A stretch of DNA of 64,000 nucleotides, taken from Methylibium sp035762065 (GTDB lineage Bacteria; Pseudomonadota; Gammaproteobacteria; Burkholderiales; Burkholderiaceae_C). Below are positions 18,023-27,013 of this stretch, piece after piece (the first letter of the stretch is position 1; every line of letters begins with the position of its first letter). The notes below the pieces were generated by a model that saw only the letters and a list, made by a program, of their open reading frames with translations, was not told where the DNA came from and did no database searches. The stretch lies in contig NZ_DASTPW010000038.1 of assembly GCF_035762065.1 (NCBI RefSeq), forward strand, positions 1 through 64,000. Direction: 5' to 3'. A program made the translations under genes and the position numbers.

Positions 18023-18916
18023 ATGAGCGGCAAAACCTACGAAAGCGTGCCATCGCGCCGCGTCGCCTTCCTCGGCCTGGGCGTCATGGGCCATCCCATG
18101 GCCGGCCACCTGGCGCGCGCTGGCCATGCAGTGACGGTCTACAACCGCACCGCGGCCAAGGCTGAAGCCTGGGCGAAGGAGTACGGCGGCGCGCATGCAC
18201 CGACGCCGATGCAGGCCGCCGCCGAGGCCGACGTCGTGTTCGCCTGCGTCGGCAACGACGACGACCTGCGGGCGGTCACGCTTGGCGAGAGCGGCGCCTT
18301 CGGCGGCATGAAGCCGGGCGCGGTGTTCGTCGATCACACGACCGCGTCGGCCGACATCGCGCGCGAGCTGGCGGCGGCGGCGCAGGACCGCGGGATCGGG
18401 TTCGTCGACGCGCCGGTCTCCGGCGGCAACCTCGGCGCGATCAACGGCCAGCTCACCGTGATGTGCGGCGGCGAGGCCGAACACTTCACGGCGATCCAGC
18501 CAGTCGCGATGGCCTTCGCGAAGGCGGTGACGCTGCTCGGCCCGGCCGGCAGCGGCCAGCTCGCGAAGATGGTCAACCAGATCGCGATCGCCGGGCTCGT
18601 GCAAGGCCTCGCCGAGGCCATCGCCTTCGGCCAGAAGGCCGGCCTCGACATGAGGGCCGTGCTCGGCGTGATCGGCAAGGGCGCAGCGCAGAGTTGGCAG
18701 ATGGACAACCGTGGCCCGACGATGATCGACGGCAAGTTCGACTTCGGCTTCGCGGTCGACTGGATGCGCAAGGACCTCGGGCTGTGCCTCGACGAGGCCG
18801 GCCGCCACGGTGCGCGGCTGCCGGTGACGGCCCTCGTCGACCAGTTCTATGCCGACGTGCAGGCCGCCGGCGGCAGCCGGCTCGACACCTCGAGCCTCAT
18901 CACACGGCTGCGCTGA
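18023..18916 (+). CDS. NAD(P)-dependent beta-hydroxyacid dehydrogenase
   Basis: A 297-residue protein of the 3-hydroxyisobutyrate / tartronate semialdehyde reductase family. The Rossmann motif is FLGLGVMGHPMAGHLARAGH near the N-terminus. The substrate-binding signature is FVDAPVSGGNLGAINGQLTV, and the catalytic lysine is Lys182 in GSGQLAKMVNQ. The exact substrate (3-hydroxyisobutyrate, 2-hydroxy-3-oxopropionate or another beta-hydroxyacid) cannot be decided. It is a single gene, convergent with the BON lipoprotein gene and separated from it by one base. Confidence 0.9.
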   Translation: MSGKTYESVPSRRVAFLGLGVMGHPMAGHLARAGHAVTVYNRTAAKAEAWAKEYGGAHAPTPMQAAAEADVVFACVGNDDDLRAVTLGESGAFGGMKPGAVFVDHTTASADIARELAAAAQDRGIGFVDAPVSGGNLGAINGQLTVMCGGEAEHFTAIQPVAMAFAKAVTLLGPAGSGQLAKMVNQIAIAGLVQGLAEAIAFGQKAGLDMRAVLGVIGKGAAQSWQMDNRGPTMIDGKFDFGFAVDWMRKDLGLCLDEAGRHGARLPVTALVDQFYADVQAAGGSRLDTSSLITRLR

Positions 18917-18917
18917 G

Positions 18918-19595
18918 CTACCTGCCCGACGCCGGGGCCGACTTCGGCTGATCCTTGACCGAGGTCTGCGCCTGCGCGAGTTCGGCCTCGGTGATGATCT
19001 CGAAGACCTTCACCACCTTGTTCACGTTGGCGACGCCGCGGGCGATCTCGGTCCCGCGGATCGCTTCGCGCTCGGTGACGCGGCCCATCAGGAAGACGGT
19101 GCCGCGCTCCACCACGATCTTGTAGGCCGACGAGAAGGTGTCGCGCGCGTCGATGTAGCTCGCGCGCAGCCGGGTGGCGATCAGCGCGTCGCTCGAACGC
19201 TCGCCGAAGCTCGAGTTCGGACCGACCGTCAGTTCGTTGACGACCGCCTTGACGTTCTCGATCTTCGACACCGCAGCCTCGGCCGCGGCCTTGTCGGACT
19301 CGCTCGCGACCTGGCCGGTGAGCAGCACCGTGCGATTGAAGCTGGTGACGTTGACGTGGCCGAGGCCGCCGATCGCTTCCTTGATGCGCGAGCCGGACTT
19401 GAACTCGATCGACTGGTCGTCCACCTGTGCGCCGGTCGTGCGGCGGTCGCTCGCGACCACCGCGCCGCCGAGCGCCGCGCCGCCGATGAGCAGCGGTGCG
19501 CAGGCGGTGAGCGCACCGGCGAAGGCGAGCAAGCCGGCCAGCACCACGGGCCGGGCGATGCGGCGGGTCGAGCCCTCGGATTCGCTGCGGTTCAT
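18918..19595 (-). CDS. BON-domain outer-membrane lipoprotein (DolP/YraP-like)
   Basis: A 225-residue envelope protein with an N-terminal signal and lipobox LTAC (Cys near residue 32), followed by two BON domains (about 60-125 and 140-210). BON proteins such as E. coli DolP bind phospholipid and help maintain outer-membrane integrity. Segments such as VNVTSFNRTVLLTGQVASE and VVERGTVFLMGRVTEREA are the typical BON core strands. Its ATG overlaps the stop of the upstream SIS-domain gene. The order rsmI, yraN, diaA, BON lipoprotein matches the E. coli yraL-yraP neighbourhood, supporting orthology. ATG 19595 gives the signal peptide. Confidence 0.88.
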   Translation of the reverse strand: MNRSESEGSTRRIARPVVLAGLLAFAGALTACAPLLIGGAALGGAVVASDRRTTGAQVDDQSIEFKSGSRIKEAIGGLGHVNVTSFNRTVLLTGQVASESDKAAAEAAVSKIENVKAVVNELTVGPNSSFGERSSDALIATRLRASYIDARDTFSSAYKIVVERGTVFLMGRVTEREAIRGTEIARGVANVNKVVKVFEIITEAELAQAQTSVKDQPKSAPASGR

Positions 19596-20188
19596 TCGGT
19601 CTCCTGTTCGCCGAGCAATTGCACATCGACCGCGTCGCAGATGCAGTGGATGGCGAGGATGTGCACTTCCTGGACACGCGCGGTGCGTTCGTGCGGCACG
19701 CTGATGTGCACGTCGGTCTCGCTCAGACGCTGGCCGAGCTTGCCGCCGCCGCGGCCGGTGAGCGCGATGACCGTCATGTCCTTGTCGTGCGCGGCATCGA
19801 CGGCGGCCAGAACGTTGGCCGAATTGCCGCTGGTGGTGATCGCGAGCAGCACGTCGCCCGGGTGGCCGAGCGCCTGCACCTGCTTCGCGTAGACCGCGTT
19901 GAACTCGTAGTCGTTGGCGATCGCGGTGAGGATCGAGGTGTCGGTGTTCAGCGCGATCGCCGCCAGCCCGGGCCGCTCGCGCTCGAAGCGGCCGACGAAC
20001 TCGGCGGCGAAATGCTGCGCGTCGCTGGCCGAGCCGCCGTTGCCGCAGGCGAGCACCTTGCCGCCTGCGGTGATGCAGCCGAGCACCGCCTGCACCGCGT
20101 CGGCGATCGGCTTGCTCAAGGCCTCCGCGCATTGATTCTTCAGGTCGGCACTGTCGAAGAAATGCCGCTGGATTCGTTGTTCAAGCAT
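19592..20188 (-). CDS. diaA: SIS-domain protein, DiaA / phosphoheptose isomerase family
   Basis: A 198-residue SIS-domain protein. The family covers GmhA (sedoheptulose-7-phosphate isomerase, ADP-heptose synthesis) and DiaA (a DnaA-binding initiation regulator). The phosphosugar-binding loop GGKVLACGNGGSASDAQHFA and ITTSGNSANVLAA are intact, and EFVGRFERERPGLAA is also typical. Genomic position next to yraN and the BON lipoprotein favours DiaA; sequence alone cannot exclude GmhA. ATG 20188 is preferred over ATG 20200 because a TATGAT -10-like element overlaps the upstream ATG. Confidence 0.85.
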   Translation of the reverse strand: MLEQRIQRHFFDSADLKNQCAEALSKPIADAVQAVLGCITAGGKVLACGNGGSASDAQHFAAEFVGRFERERPGLAAIALNTDTSILTAIANDYEFNAVYAKQVQALGHPGDVLLAITTSGNSANVLAAVDAAHDKDMTVIALTGRGGGKLGQRLSETDVHISVPHERTARVQEVHILAIHCICDAVDVQLLGEQETE

Positions 20189-20195
20189 GGCGGGA

Positions 20196-20201
20196 ATCAT
20201 A
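20196..20201 (-). promoter_or_regulatory. -10-like element of the diaA/BON operon
   Basis: TATGAT on the minus strand ends 7 nt before ATG 20188. If used, the mRNA would begin at or next to the start codon. No convincing -35 hexamer was found. Confidence 0.45.
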
Positions 20202-20261
20202 GGTCAGGGCCTCGGAGCGACCAGGGGGCGCGAGGTTCCGCCTGCCCGCGTCGAAGCGGTG

Positions 20262-20660
20262 TCAAGCCGCGTCGAAGGCCGCACGCAGCCACGCGAGGCG
20301 CTCGCCGTCGATCGCGACCACGTCGAAGCGGCAGGCCGGCGCAGCGGGCCAGCGCAACAGATAGTGCTGCGCGGCATAGACGATGCGCCGCTGCTTGGAC
20401 GCCGACACCGAGCCGGCTGCACCGCCGTGCGAGGCCGAGCGTCGCGCGCGCACTTCGACGAAGACCAGCGTGCCGTCGCGATCGCGCATCACCAGGTCGA
20501 TCTCGCCGGCGCGCCGGCTGGGGCCGGCCGCCACGCGGTAGTTGCGCTCGACCAGCACGAGCCCGGCGCGCAGCAGGTGTGCGAGCGCGAGCGCCTCAGC
20601 GCCGTCGCCCTGCGCCTTGGTCGTGCGACCATGCCTTGCGGCTTTTCCGCCTTCTTCGAT
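20262..20660 (-). CDS. yraN: YraN/UPF0102-family endonuclease-like protein (start uncertain)
   Basis: About 130 residues of the UPF0102/YraN family, with a restriction-endonuclease-like fold. Characteristic segments are TKAQGDGAEALALAHLL, NYRVAAGP, GEIDLVMRDRDGTLVFVEVR (the E-I-D...E-V catalytic-type core) and SKQRRIVYAAQHYL. The stop is at 20262. The upstream end is odd. No in-frame ATG, GTG or TTG lies near the expected N-terminus; the nearest are well inside the divergent rsmI gene. I set the boundary at an ATC opposite the rsmI start. A near-cognate start, a long overlap or a frameshift are all possible. An ATG at about 20633 exists only in another frame. Confidence 0.78.
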   Translation of the reverse strand: MEEGGKAARHGRTTKAQGDGAEALALAHLLRAGLVLVERNYRVAAGPSRRAGEIDLVMRDRDGTLVFVEVRARRSASHGGAAGSVSASKQRRIVYAAQHYLLRWPAAPACRFDVVAIDGERLAWLRAAFDAA

Positions 20661-21591
20661 GGACGTCTCCCTGATCCGCAGTGCGGCAGCGCAGGCTGCC
20701 GGCGCCCAGCAGTATCCGCAAGGCGCGCTGTACGTCGTCGCGACGCCGATCGGCAATCTCGCCGACCTCAGCCTGCGCGCGATCCATCTGCTGGGCCTCG
20801 TCGATGCGGTGGCTTGCGAGGACACCCGGGTGACGGCCGGGCTGCTGCGGCACTTCGGCATCGACAAGCCGCTCGTCGCGGTGCATGAACACAACGAAGC
20901 CGAGGCGGCCGCGGCCGTGGTCGCGCGGCTCGCGGCCGGCGAGCGCGTCGCCTACGCGAGCGATGCCGGCACGCCTGCGGTCAGCGACCCGGGCGCGCGG
21001 CTGGTGGCCGCCGTGCGCGCGGCGGGGCATCGCGCCGTGCCGCTGCCGGGCGCGAGCAGCGTCGCCGCGGCGCTCAGCGCGGCAGGCGATGCCGGCGGCG
21101 CGGGCTTTCGCTTCGTCGGTTTCGCGCCCGCGAAAGCCGCCGAACGCGCAAGCTTCCTCGCGACGCTGGCCGGCGACGCGCAGACGCTGGTGCTGTTCGA
21201 GGCGCCGCATCGCATCGAGGCGCTGGCCGAGGCGCTGGCGCGAGCGATGCCCGAGCGACCGGCGAGCCTGTGCCGCGAGCTGAGCAAACAGTTCGAGCAG
21301 ATCGAAACGATGCCCGCGGCGATGCTGCCGGCCTGGCTCGCCGCCGACGCGCAGCGGCGCCGCGGCGAGTTCGTCGTCGTGCTCCATGCCATCGAGCGCG
21401 CCGCCGAGGCCGGCCTCCCCGCCGCAGCCGAGCGACTGCTGGACCGGCTGCTCGAGGCGATGCCGCTGAAACAGGCCGTCGCGATCACCGCCGAAGCGAC
21501 CGGCGCGCCGCGCAACGCGGTCTACGCGACGGCGCTCTCCCGCCGGACCGGCGCGCCCCAGGACGATCCCGCGATCGATCGCGGTCATTGA
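20659..21591 (+). CDS. rsmI: 16S rRNA 2'-O-methyltransferase RsmI
   Basis: A SAM-dependent tetrapyrrole-methylase-fold enzyme of 310 aa that methylates the 2'-O of C1402 in 16S rRNA. Landmarks are LYVVATPIGNLADLSLRAIH near the N-terminus, ACEDTRVTAGLLRHFGI, VAYASDAGTPAVSDPGARL, and PLPGASSVAAALSAAG. The start ATG 20659 lies back to back with yraN. It is a highly conserved housekeeping gene whose position beside yraN and diaA is shared with many proteobacteria. Confidence 0.95.
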   Translation: MDVSLIRSAAAQAAGAQQYPQGALYVVATPIGNLADLSLRAIHLLGLVDAVACEDTRVTAGLLRHFGIDKPLVAVHEHNEAEAAAAVVARLAAGERVAYASDAGTPAVSDPGARLVAAVRAAGHRAVPLPGASSVAAALSAAGDAGGAGFRFVGFAPAKAAERASFLATLAGDAQTLVLFEAPHRIEALAEALARAMPERPASLCRELSKQFEQIETMPAAMLPAWLAADAQRRRGEFVVVLHAIERAAEAGLPAAAERLLDRLLEAMPLKQAVAITAEATGAPRNAVYATALSRRTGAPQDDPAIDRGH

Positions 21592-21623
21592 GATCGCCGT
21601 GGCCGCCGCGAGGGGCGGCTCCC

Positions 21624-21629
21624 TAGAAT
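21624..21629 (+). promoter_or_regulatory. -10-like element of tldD
   Basis: TAGAAT ends 6 nt before ATG 21636, which predicts a transcript starting on the initiation codon. The kdsD gene (59261-59266) has the same hexamer at the same distance. Confidence 0.5.
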
Positions 21630-21635
21630 CGACTG

Positions 21636-23114
21636 ATGATCACGCGCGAACCCACCGTCGAGCGTCTGGCGGTCGCCAGCCGCCTGCTGCTCGAACCCTT
21701 CGGCCTCGACGAAGCGAAGCTCGCGAACGCGCTGCGCACGATCGCCGAGCACCGCATCGACGATGCCGACCTCTATTTCCAGACGACGCGCAGCGAAGGC
21801 TGGAGCCTTGAGGAAGGCATCGTCAAGAGCGGCAGCTTCGGCATCGATCAGGGCGTGGGCGTGCGCGCGGTCGCCGGCGAGAAGACCGCCTTCGCGTACA
21901 GCGACGACATCTCCGAGGCCTCGCTGCTCGACGCCGCGCGCACCGTGCGCACGATCGCCGCCGCCGGCCAGAGCCGCCGCGTCAAGCTGGCCGGCCGTGA
22001 TGCCGGCACCGTGGCCGCGAGCCGCGCGCTCTATGCGCCGATGGATCCGATCGCCACGCTCGACAGCGCCAGCAAGGTCGCGCTGCTCGAACGCATCGAG
22101 CAGATGGCGCGCCGGCGCGACCCGCGCATCGTGCAGGTGATGGCGAGCCTGGCCGCGGAACACGACGTGGTGCTGGTCGCTCGCGCGGTGGGCAAGGACT
22201 TCGTGCTGGCGGCCGACGTGCGGCCGCTGGTGCGCCTTTCGATCACCGTGATCGCCGAGCAGAACGGGCGCCGCGAGGTGGGCAGCGGCGGCGGCGGCGG
22301 GCGCTTCGGGCTCGGCTACTTCCAGGACGCGGAGCTCACGGCCTACGTCGATCAGGCGGTGAACGCCGCGTTGACCAACCTCGAAAGCCGGCCCGCGCCG
22401 GCCGGCGAGATGACGGTGGTTCTGGGTCCGGGCTGGCCGGGCATCCTGCTGCACGAGGCGATCGGTCACGGCCTCGAAGGCGACTTCAACCGCAAGGGCT
22501 CGTCGGCGTTCAGCGGGCGCGTCGGCGAGCGCGTCGCGGCCAAGGGCGTCACGGTGCTCGACGACGGCACGCTGCCGGACCGGCGCGGCTCGCTGAACGT
22601 CGACGACGAAGGCAACGCCTCGCAGCGCAACGTGCTGATCGAGGACGGCATCCTCAAGGGCTACATCCAGGACGCGATGAACGCACGGCTGATGAAGGTC
22701 GCCCCCACGGGCAACGGCCGCCGCGAAAGCTACGCACACGTGCCGATGCCCCGCATGACCAACACCTACATGCTGAGTGGCGGCAAAACGAAGGACGAGA
22801 TCGTCGCTTCGATGAAGAAGGGCCTGTACGCGACGAACTTCGGCGGCGGCCAGGTCGACATCACCAGCGGCAAGTTCGTGTTCTCGGCGAGCGAGGCCTT
22901 CTGGGTCGAGAACGGGCGCATCCAGTACCCGGTGAAGGGCGCGACGATCATCGGCAACGGCCCCGATGCGTTGACGCGCGTCAGCATGATCGGCAACGAC
23001 ATGGAGCTTGACACCGGCGTGGGCACCTGCGGCAAGGAAGGCCAGAGCGTGCCGGTCGGCGTGGGCCAGCCGACGCTGCGCATCGACGGGCTGACCGTCG
23101 GCGGCACCGCCTGA
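21636..23114 (+). CDS. tldD: Metalloprotease TldD
   Basis: A 492-residue subunit of the TldD/TldE (PmbA) zinc protease, which trims unfolded peptides and processes microcins and antitoxins such as CcdA. The HExxxH motif is His273-Glu274...His278 in LLHEAIGHGLEGDFN. Family segments such as FGIDQGVGVRAVAGEKTAFA, MPRMTNTYMLSGG and GNDMELDTGVGTCGKEGQ are intact. No pmbA partner gene lies nearby. It is followed by the aroG leader region on the same strand. Confidence 0.96.
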   Translation: MITREPTVERLAVASRLLLEPFGLDEAKLANALRTIAEHRIDDADLYFQTTRSEGWSLEEGIVKSGSFGIDQGVGVRAVAGEKTAFAYSDDISEASLLDAARTVRTIAAAGQSRRVKLAGRDAGTVAASRALYAPMDPIATLDSASKVALLERIEQMARRRDPRIVQVMASLAAEHDVVLVARAVGKDFVLAADVRPLVRLSITVIAEQNGRREVGSGGGGGRFGLGYFQDAELTAYVDQAVNAALTNLESRPAPAGEMTVVLGPGWPGILLHEAIGHGLEGDFNRKGSSAFSGRVGERVAAKGVTVLDDGTLPDRRGSLNVDDEGNASQRNVLIEDGILKGYIQDAMNARLMKVAPTGNGRRESYAHVPMPRMTNTYMLSGGKTKDEIVASMKKGLYATNFGGGQVDITSGKFVFSASEAFWVENGRIQYPVKGATIIGNGPDALTRVSMIGNDMELDTGVGTCGKEGQSVPVGVGQPTLRIDGLTVGGTA

Positions 23115-23164
23115 ACCACGCAAGCCGGCGCGGCCGCGACACCACAGACCGCGCGAAATCGAGC

Positions 23165-23194
23165 TTGTGAAGCGATGAAGGCCTCGACTACATT
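23165..23194 (+). promoter_or_regulatory. Promoter of the aroG leader
   Basis: TTGTGA (23165-23170) and TACATT (23189-23194) are separated by 18 bp, a plausible sigma-70 pair. The -10 ends 7 nt before the leader peptide ATG at 23202, so the leader would be translated from a very short or absent 5' UTR. Confidence 0.55.
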
Positions 23195-23201
23195 CGCGCC
23201 C

Positions 23202-23276
23202 ATGCGTTCGGCAGCCTATTTCTTTGCGTTCTACTGGTTCTCGCACCGCCCCGGCGGAGGAGAGGCCAGCGCATAG
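23202..23276 (+). CDS. aroG leader peptide (aromatic amino acid attenuator)
   Basis: A 24-codon open frame, too small for ordinary gene finding, running from ATG 23202 to TAG 23274-23276. Residues 6-13 read YFFAFYWF: seven of eight positions are Phe, Tyr or Trp. This is the hallmark of a ribosome-stalling leader that senses charged aromatic tRNAs. It is followed by the antiterminator and terminator segments and then by the DAHP synthase gene, the first enzyme of aromatic amino acid synthesis. Starvation for any of the three amino acids would stall the ribosome at the cluster and permit readthrough. Confidence 0.85.
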   Translation: MRSAAYFFAFYWFSHRPGGGEASA

Positions 23277-23309
23277 CAAGAGGCGCAGCCGAATCCACCA
23301 ACCGCCGGG
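23246..23309 (+). promoter_or_regulatory. Antiterminator pairing region of the aroG attenuator
   Basis: CCCGGCGG at 23250-23257, inside the leader peptide gene just after the aromatic codons, is exactly complementary to CCGCCGGG at 23302-23309, the 5' arm of the terminator. The two structures are mutually exclusive. CCGCC at 23246-23250 can also pair with GGCGG at 23253-23257, the expected protecting 1:2 hairpin. Confidence 0.75.
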
Positions 23310-23332
23310 CCCGAAGCCCGGCGGTTTTTTTT
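23301..23332 (+). terminator. Intrinsic terminator of the aroG attenuator
   Basis: A perfect 10-bp stem, ACCGCCGGGC (23301-23310) with GCCCGGCGGT (23316-23325), has loop CCGAA and runs directly into a T tract ending at 23332. It lies 31 bp before the aroG start codon, so it can only act as a regulated terminator in front of that gene. Confidence 0.9.
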
Positions 23333-23363
23333 CGTCCGACCACTTTCGACAGGGAGCCCTTCG

Positions 23364-24491
<1,128 letters not shown>

Positions 24492-24495
24492 AGCG

Positions 24496-24885
24496 ATGGG
24501 CGTGCGCGTTGTGCGGCTCGGCAGCCCTCGGGCGCCGGGCGAAGGCACGCGCATTGGCACCGTGCGGCGGCCGCCGCGCGGCGTGCCGAAGACGGCGTTC
24601 GCGTCCGGCGACTGGTACGACGTGTGGTTCCCGACGCTCGCGCCGAGCGCCGAGACCGTGAAGCTCGCGCAGGCGGCCGAGACGCCCGCACAGTGGGCCG
24701 CCTTCGCGCGCAAGTACCGCAGCGAGATGACGGCACCCGAGAGCGCGCATGCGCTGTCGCTGCTCGCCGCGCTGTCGAAGCACGGCGCCTTCTCGGTCGG
24801 CTGCTATTGCGAGGACGAGGCGCACTGCCATCGATCGATCCTGCGCGAGTTGCTGCTCGCGCACGGCGCCGTGGTCGACGGTTGA
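24496..24885 (+). CDS. DUF488 family protein
   Basis: A small cytosolic protein of 129 residues, which I assign to the DUF488 family from the RIGTVRRPPRGVPK start, the central FARKYRSEM helix and the CYCEDEAHCHRSILRELL segment with its Cys and His pair. The function of the family is unknown. It begins 5 bp after the aroG stop, so it is probably cotranscribed and under the same attenuator, although nothing links it to aromatic metabolism. Confidence 0.75.
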   Translation: MGVRVVRLGSPRAPGEGTRIGTVRRPPRGVPKTAFASGDWYDVWFPTLAPSAETVKLAQAAETPAQWAAFARKYRSEMTAPESAHALSLLAALSKHGAFSVGCYCEDEAHCHRSILRELLLAHGAVVDG

Positions 24886-24888
24886 GGC

Positions 24889-25470
24889 TCAGTCCGCGTC
24901 GGACTTGAGGCGCTCGCTCTGCCAGTAGACGTCGTCGCCGCCGAGACTGTCGAGGTTCGCGCGGTTTAGCACGCGCGCCAGCACGAACAGCAGGTCCGAC
25001 AGGCGGTTCAGGTACTGCCGCGCCGCGGGCCGCACGCCCTCGGGCTCGGCATGCTGCAGGGCGACGACGGCACGCTCGGCCCTTCGCGCGACCGTGCGGC
25101 CCACGTGCGCGAGGGCCGCGCTGCGCGTCCCGGCCGGCAGGATGAATTCCTTGAGCCGCGGCAGGGCCGCGTTGTGCTCGGCGAGCGCCGCGTCGAGCGC
25201 GAGCACGGCCTCGTCCTTCAGCAGCACATACCCGGGGATCGAGAGCTCGCCGCCGAGGTTGAACAGCTCGTGCTGGATCGCGACGAGCAAGCGGCGCACC
25301 GCCTCGGGCAGCGGCTCGCACAGCAGCAGGCCGAGCGTCGAGTTCAGTTCGTCGACATCGCCCATCGCCTGCACGCGCAGGTGGTCTTTCGGCACGCGCT
25401 GGCCGTCGCCGAGGCCGGTCGTGCCGTCGTCGCCGGTGCGCGTGGCGATCTGCGTGAGTCGATGGCCCAT
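24889..25470 (-). CDS. Cob(I)alamin adenosyltransferase, PduO type
   Basis: A 193-residue ATP:cob(I)alamin adenosyltransferase that makes adenosylcobalamin. The N-terminal ATP loop TRTGDDGTTGLGDG, the VDELNSTLGLL helix, and the late motif GTRSAALAHVGRTVARRAER with YLNRLSDLLFVLAR are the conserved PduO-type features. The gene is convergent with the DUF488 gene, 3 bp apart. No cobalamin riboswitch or B12-dependent enzyme was seen nearby. Confidence 0.92.
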   Translation of the reverse strand: MGHRLTQIATRTGDDGTTGLGDGQRVPKDHLRVQAMGDVDELNSTLGLLLCEPLPEAVRRLLVAIQHELFNLGGELSIPGYVLLKDEAVLALDAALAEHNAALPRLKEFILPAGTRSAALAHVGRTVARRAERAVVALQHAEPEGVRPAARQYLNRLSDLLFVLARVLNRANLDSLGGDDVYWQSERLKSDAD

Positions 25471-25534
25471 CGGGCGATGCTAGCGGAGCCGCTTCCTAGA
25501 ATCGCGACGTTGTCCGATCCGCAGGAGGCGCGCG

Positions 25535-26962
25535 ATGAATGCTCCGACCGAAAGCTTCGTGGCCGCCGCCGCGCGCACCGCGCCACCGGAGCTGATCGAC
25601 GCGCTGAGGCACCGCTTCGGTGAACGCTGCTCCACCGCCCGGGCGGTGCGCGAACAGCACGGCCGCGACGAATCGCCGATTGACGCACCGCCGCCCGACG
25701 CGGTCGTGTTCTGCGAAAGCACCGAGGACGTGGCCGCGGTCGTCGCGCTCGCGCAGCGGCATGCGGTGCCGGTGATTCCGTTCGGCGTCGGCTCCTCGCT
25801 CGAGGGGCATCTGCTCGCGGTGCAGGGCGGCATCAGCATCGACGTGTCGCGCATGAGCCGGGTGCTGCGCGTCGATGCCGACGACCTGACCGCGACCGTG
25901 CAGGCCGGCGTCACGCGCAAGCAGCTGAACGAGGCGATCCGTCACGAGGGCCTGTTCTTCCCGATCGACCCGGGCGCCGACGCTTCCATCGGCGGCATGA
26001 GCGCGACGCGGGCGAGCGGCACGAACGCGGTGCGCTACGGCACGATGCGCGAGAACGTGCTGGCGCTGACCGTCGTCGTGCCCGATGCCGCGGAAGGCAG
26101 CCGCGTGATCACGACCGGCACGCACGCGCGCAAGAGCAGCGCCGGCTACGACCTCACGCGCCTGTTCATCGGCAGCGAAGGCACGCTGGGCGTGATGACC
26201 GAGATCACCCTAAAGCTCTACCCGCTGCCCGAATCGGTGAGCGCGGCGATCTGCCACTTCCCGTCGATCGACGCCGCGGTGCGCACCACGATCCAGACCA
26301 TCCAGCTGGGCGTGCCGATCGCGCGCTGCGAGCTGCTGGATGCGAACACCGTGCGTGCGGTCAACGCCCACGACAGGCTGGGTCTGCGCGAGACCCCGAT
26401 GCTGCTGATGGAATTCCACGGAAGTGTCGCGGGCGTGAAGGAGCAGGCCGAGACGGTGCAACAGATCGCCGTGGAGTACGGCGGCGAAGGCTTCGAATGG
26501 GCGACCACGCCCGAGGCGCGCACCAGGCTGTGGACCGCGCGCCATCACGCCTATTTCTCGGCGTTGCAGACCAAGCCCGGCTGCCGCAGCGTCACCACCG
26601 ACACCTGCGTGCCGATCTCCAAGCTCGCCGAGTGCATCGAGGCGACGGTCGCCGAGGCGGACGCGAGCGGCCTGCCCTACTTCCTCGTCGGCCACGTCGG
26701 CGACGGCAACTTCCACATCGGCTACCTGATCGACCCGGCCAAGCCCGAGGAACGCGAGCTCGCCGAGTCGCTGAACCGCAAGCTGGTCGCGCGCGCCTTG
26801 CAGCTCGAAGGCACCTGCACCGGCGAGCACGGCATCGGCCTGCACAAGATGGGCTTCCTGATCGACGAGGCGGGCGCCGGCGCGGTGGCGCTGATGCGCG
26901 GGATCAAGCGCGCGCTCGATCCGGCCAACATCATGAACCCGGGGAAGATCTTCGCGCTGTAG
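25535..26962 (+). CDS. FAD-linked oxidase, D-lactate dehydrogenase / GlcD family
   Basis: A 475-residue flavoprotein of the vanillyl-alcohol-oxidase/PCMH superfamily. The FAD-binding N-terminal half contains PVIPFGVGSSLEGHLLAVQGG and PGADASIGGMSATRASGTNAV. The C-terminal FAD-oxidase domain has GHVGDGNFHIGYLID and CTGEHGIGLHKMGFL, typical of D-lactate dehydrogenase (cytochrome) and glycolate oxidase GlcD. No glcE or glcF partner is adjacent, which favours a stand-alone D-lactate or 2-hydroxyacid dehydrogenase. A strong Shine-Dalgarno (AGGAGG) precedes ATG 25535, and TAGAAT at 25497-25502 is a candidate -10. Confidence 0.9.
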   Translation: MNAPTESFVAAAARTAPPELIDALRHRFGERCSTARAVREQHGRDESPIDAPPPDAVVFCESTEDVAAVVALAQRHAVPVIPFGVGSSLEGHLLAVQGGISIDVSRMSRVLRVDADDLTATVQAGVTRKQLNEAIRHEGLFFPIDPGADASIGGMSATRASGTNAVRYGTMRENVLALTVVVPDAAEGSRVITTGTHARKSSAGYDLTRLFIGSEGTLGVMTEITLKLYPLPESVSAAICHFPSIDAAVRTTIQTIQLGVPIARCELLDANTVRAVNAHDRLGLRETPMLLMEFHGSVAGVKEQAETVQQIAVEYGGEGFEWATTPEARTRLWTARHHAYFSALQTKPGCRSVTTDTCVPISKLAECIEATVAEADASGLPYFLVGHVGDGNFHIGYLIDPAKPEERELAESLNRKLVARALQLEGTCTGEHGIGLHKMGFLIDEAGAGAVALMRGIKRALDPANIMNPGKIFAL

Positions 26963-26969
26963 AGGCGGC

Positions 26970-26992
26970 GCGGCCCGCGCGAAGCGGGCCGC
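26970..26992. terminator. Hairpin between convergent genes
   Basis: GCGGCCCGC (26970-26978) pairs perfectly with GCGGGCCGC (26984-26992) around loop GCGAA, in the 51 bp between the convergent FAD oxidase and spoVR genes. There is no T tract, so termination strength is doubtful. It could act in both directions. Confidence 0.5.
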
Positions 26993-27013
26993 AGCGATGC
27001 GCGCCGACCGCGG

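Noticed and set aside
26963..27013. tRNA or small RNA between the convergent FAD oxidase and spoVR genes
   Set aside because: Only 51 bp with one hairpin; no cloverleaf or conserved RNA features.
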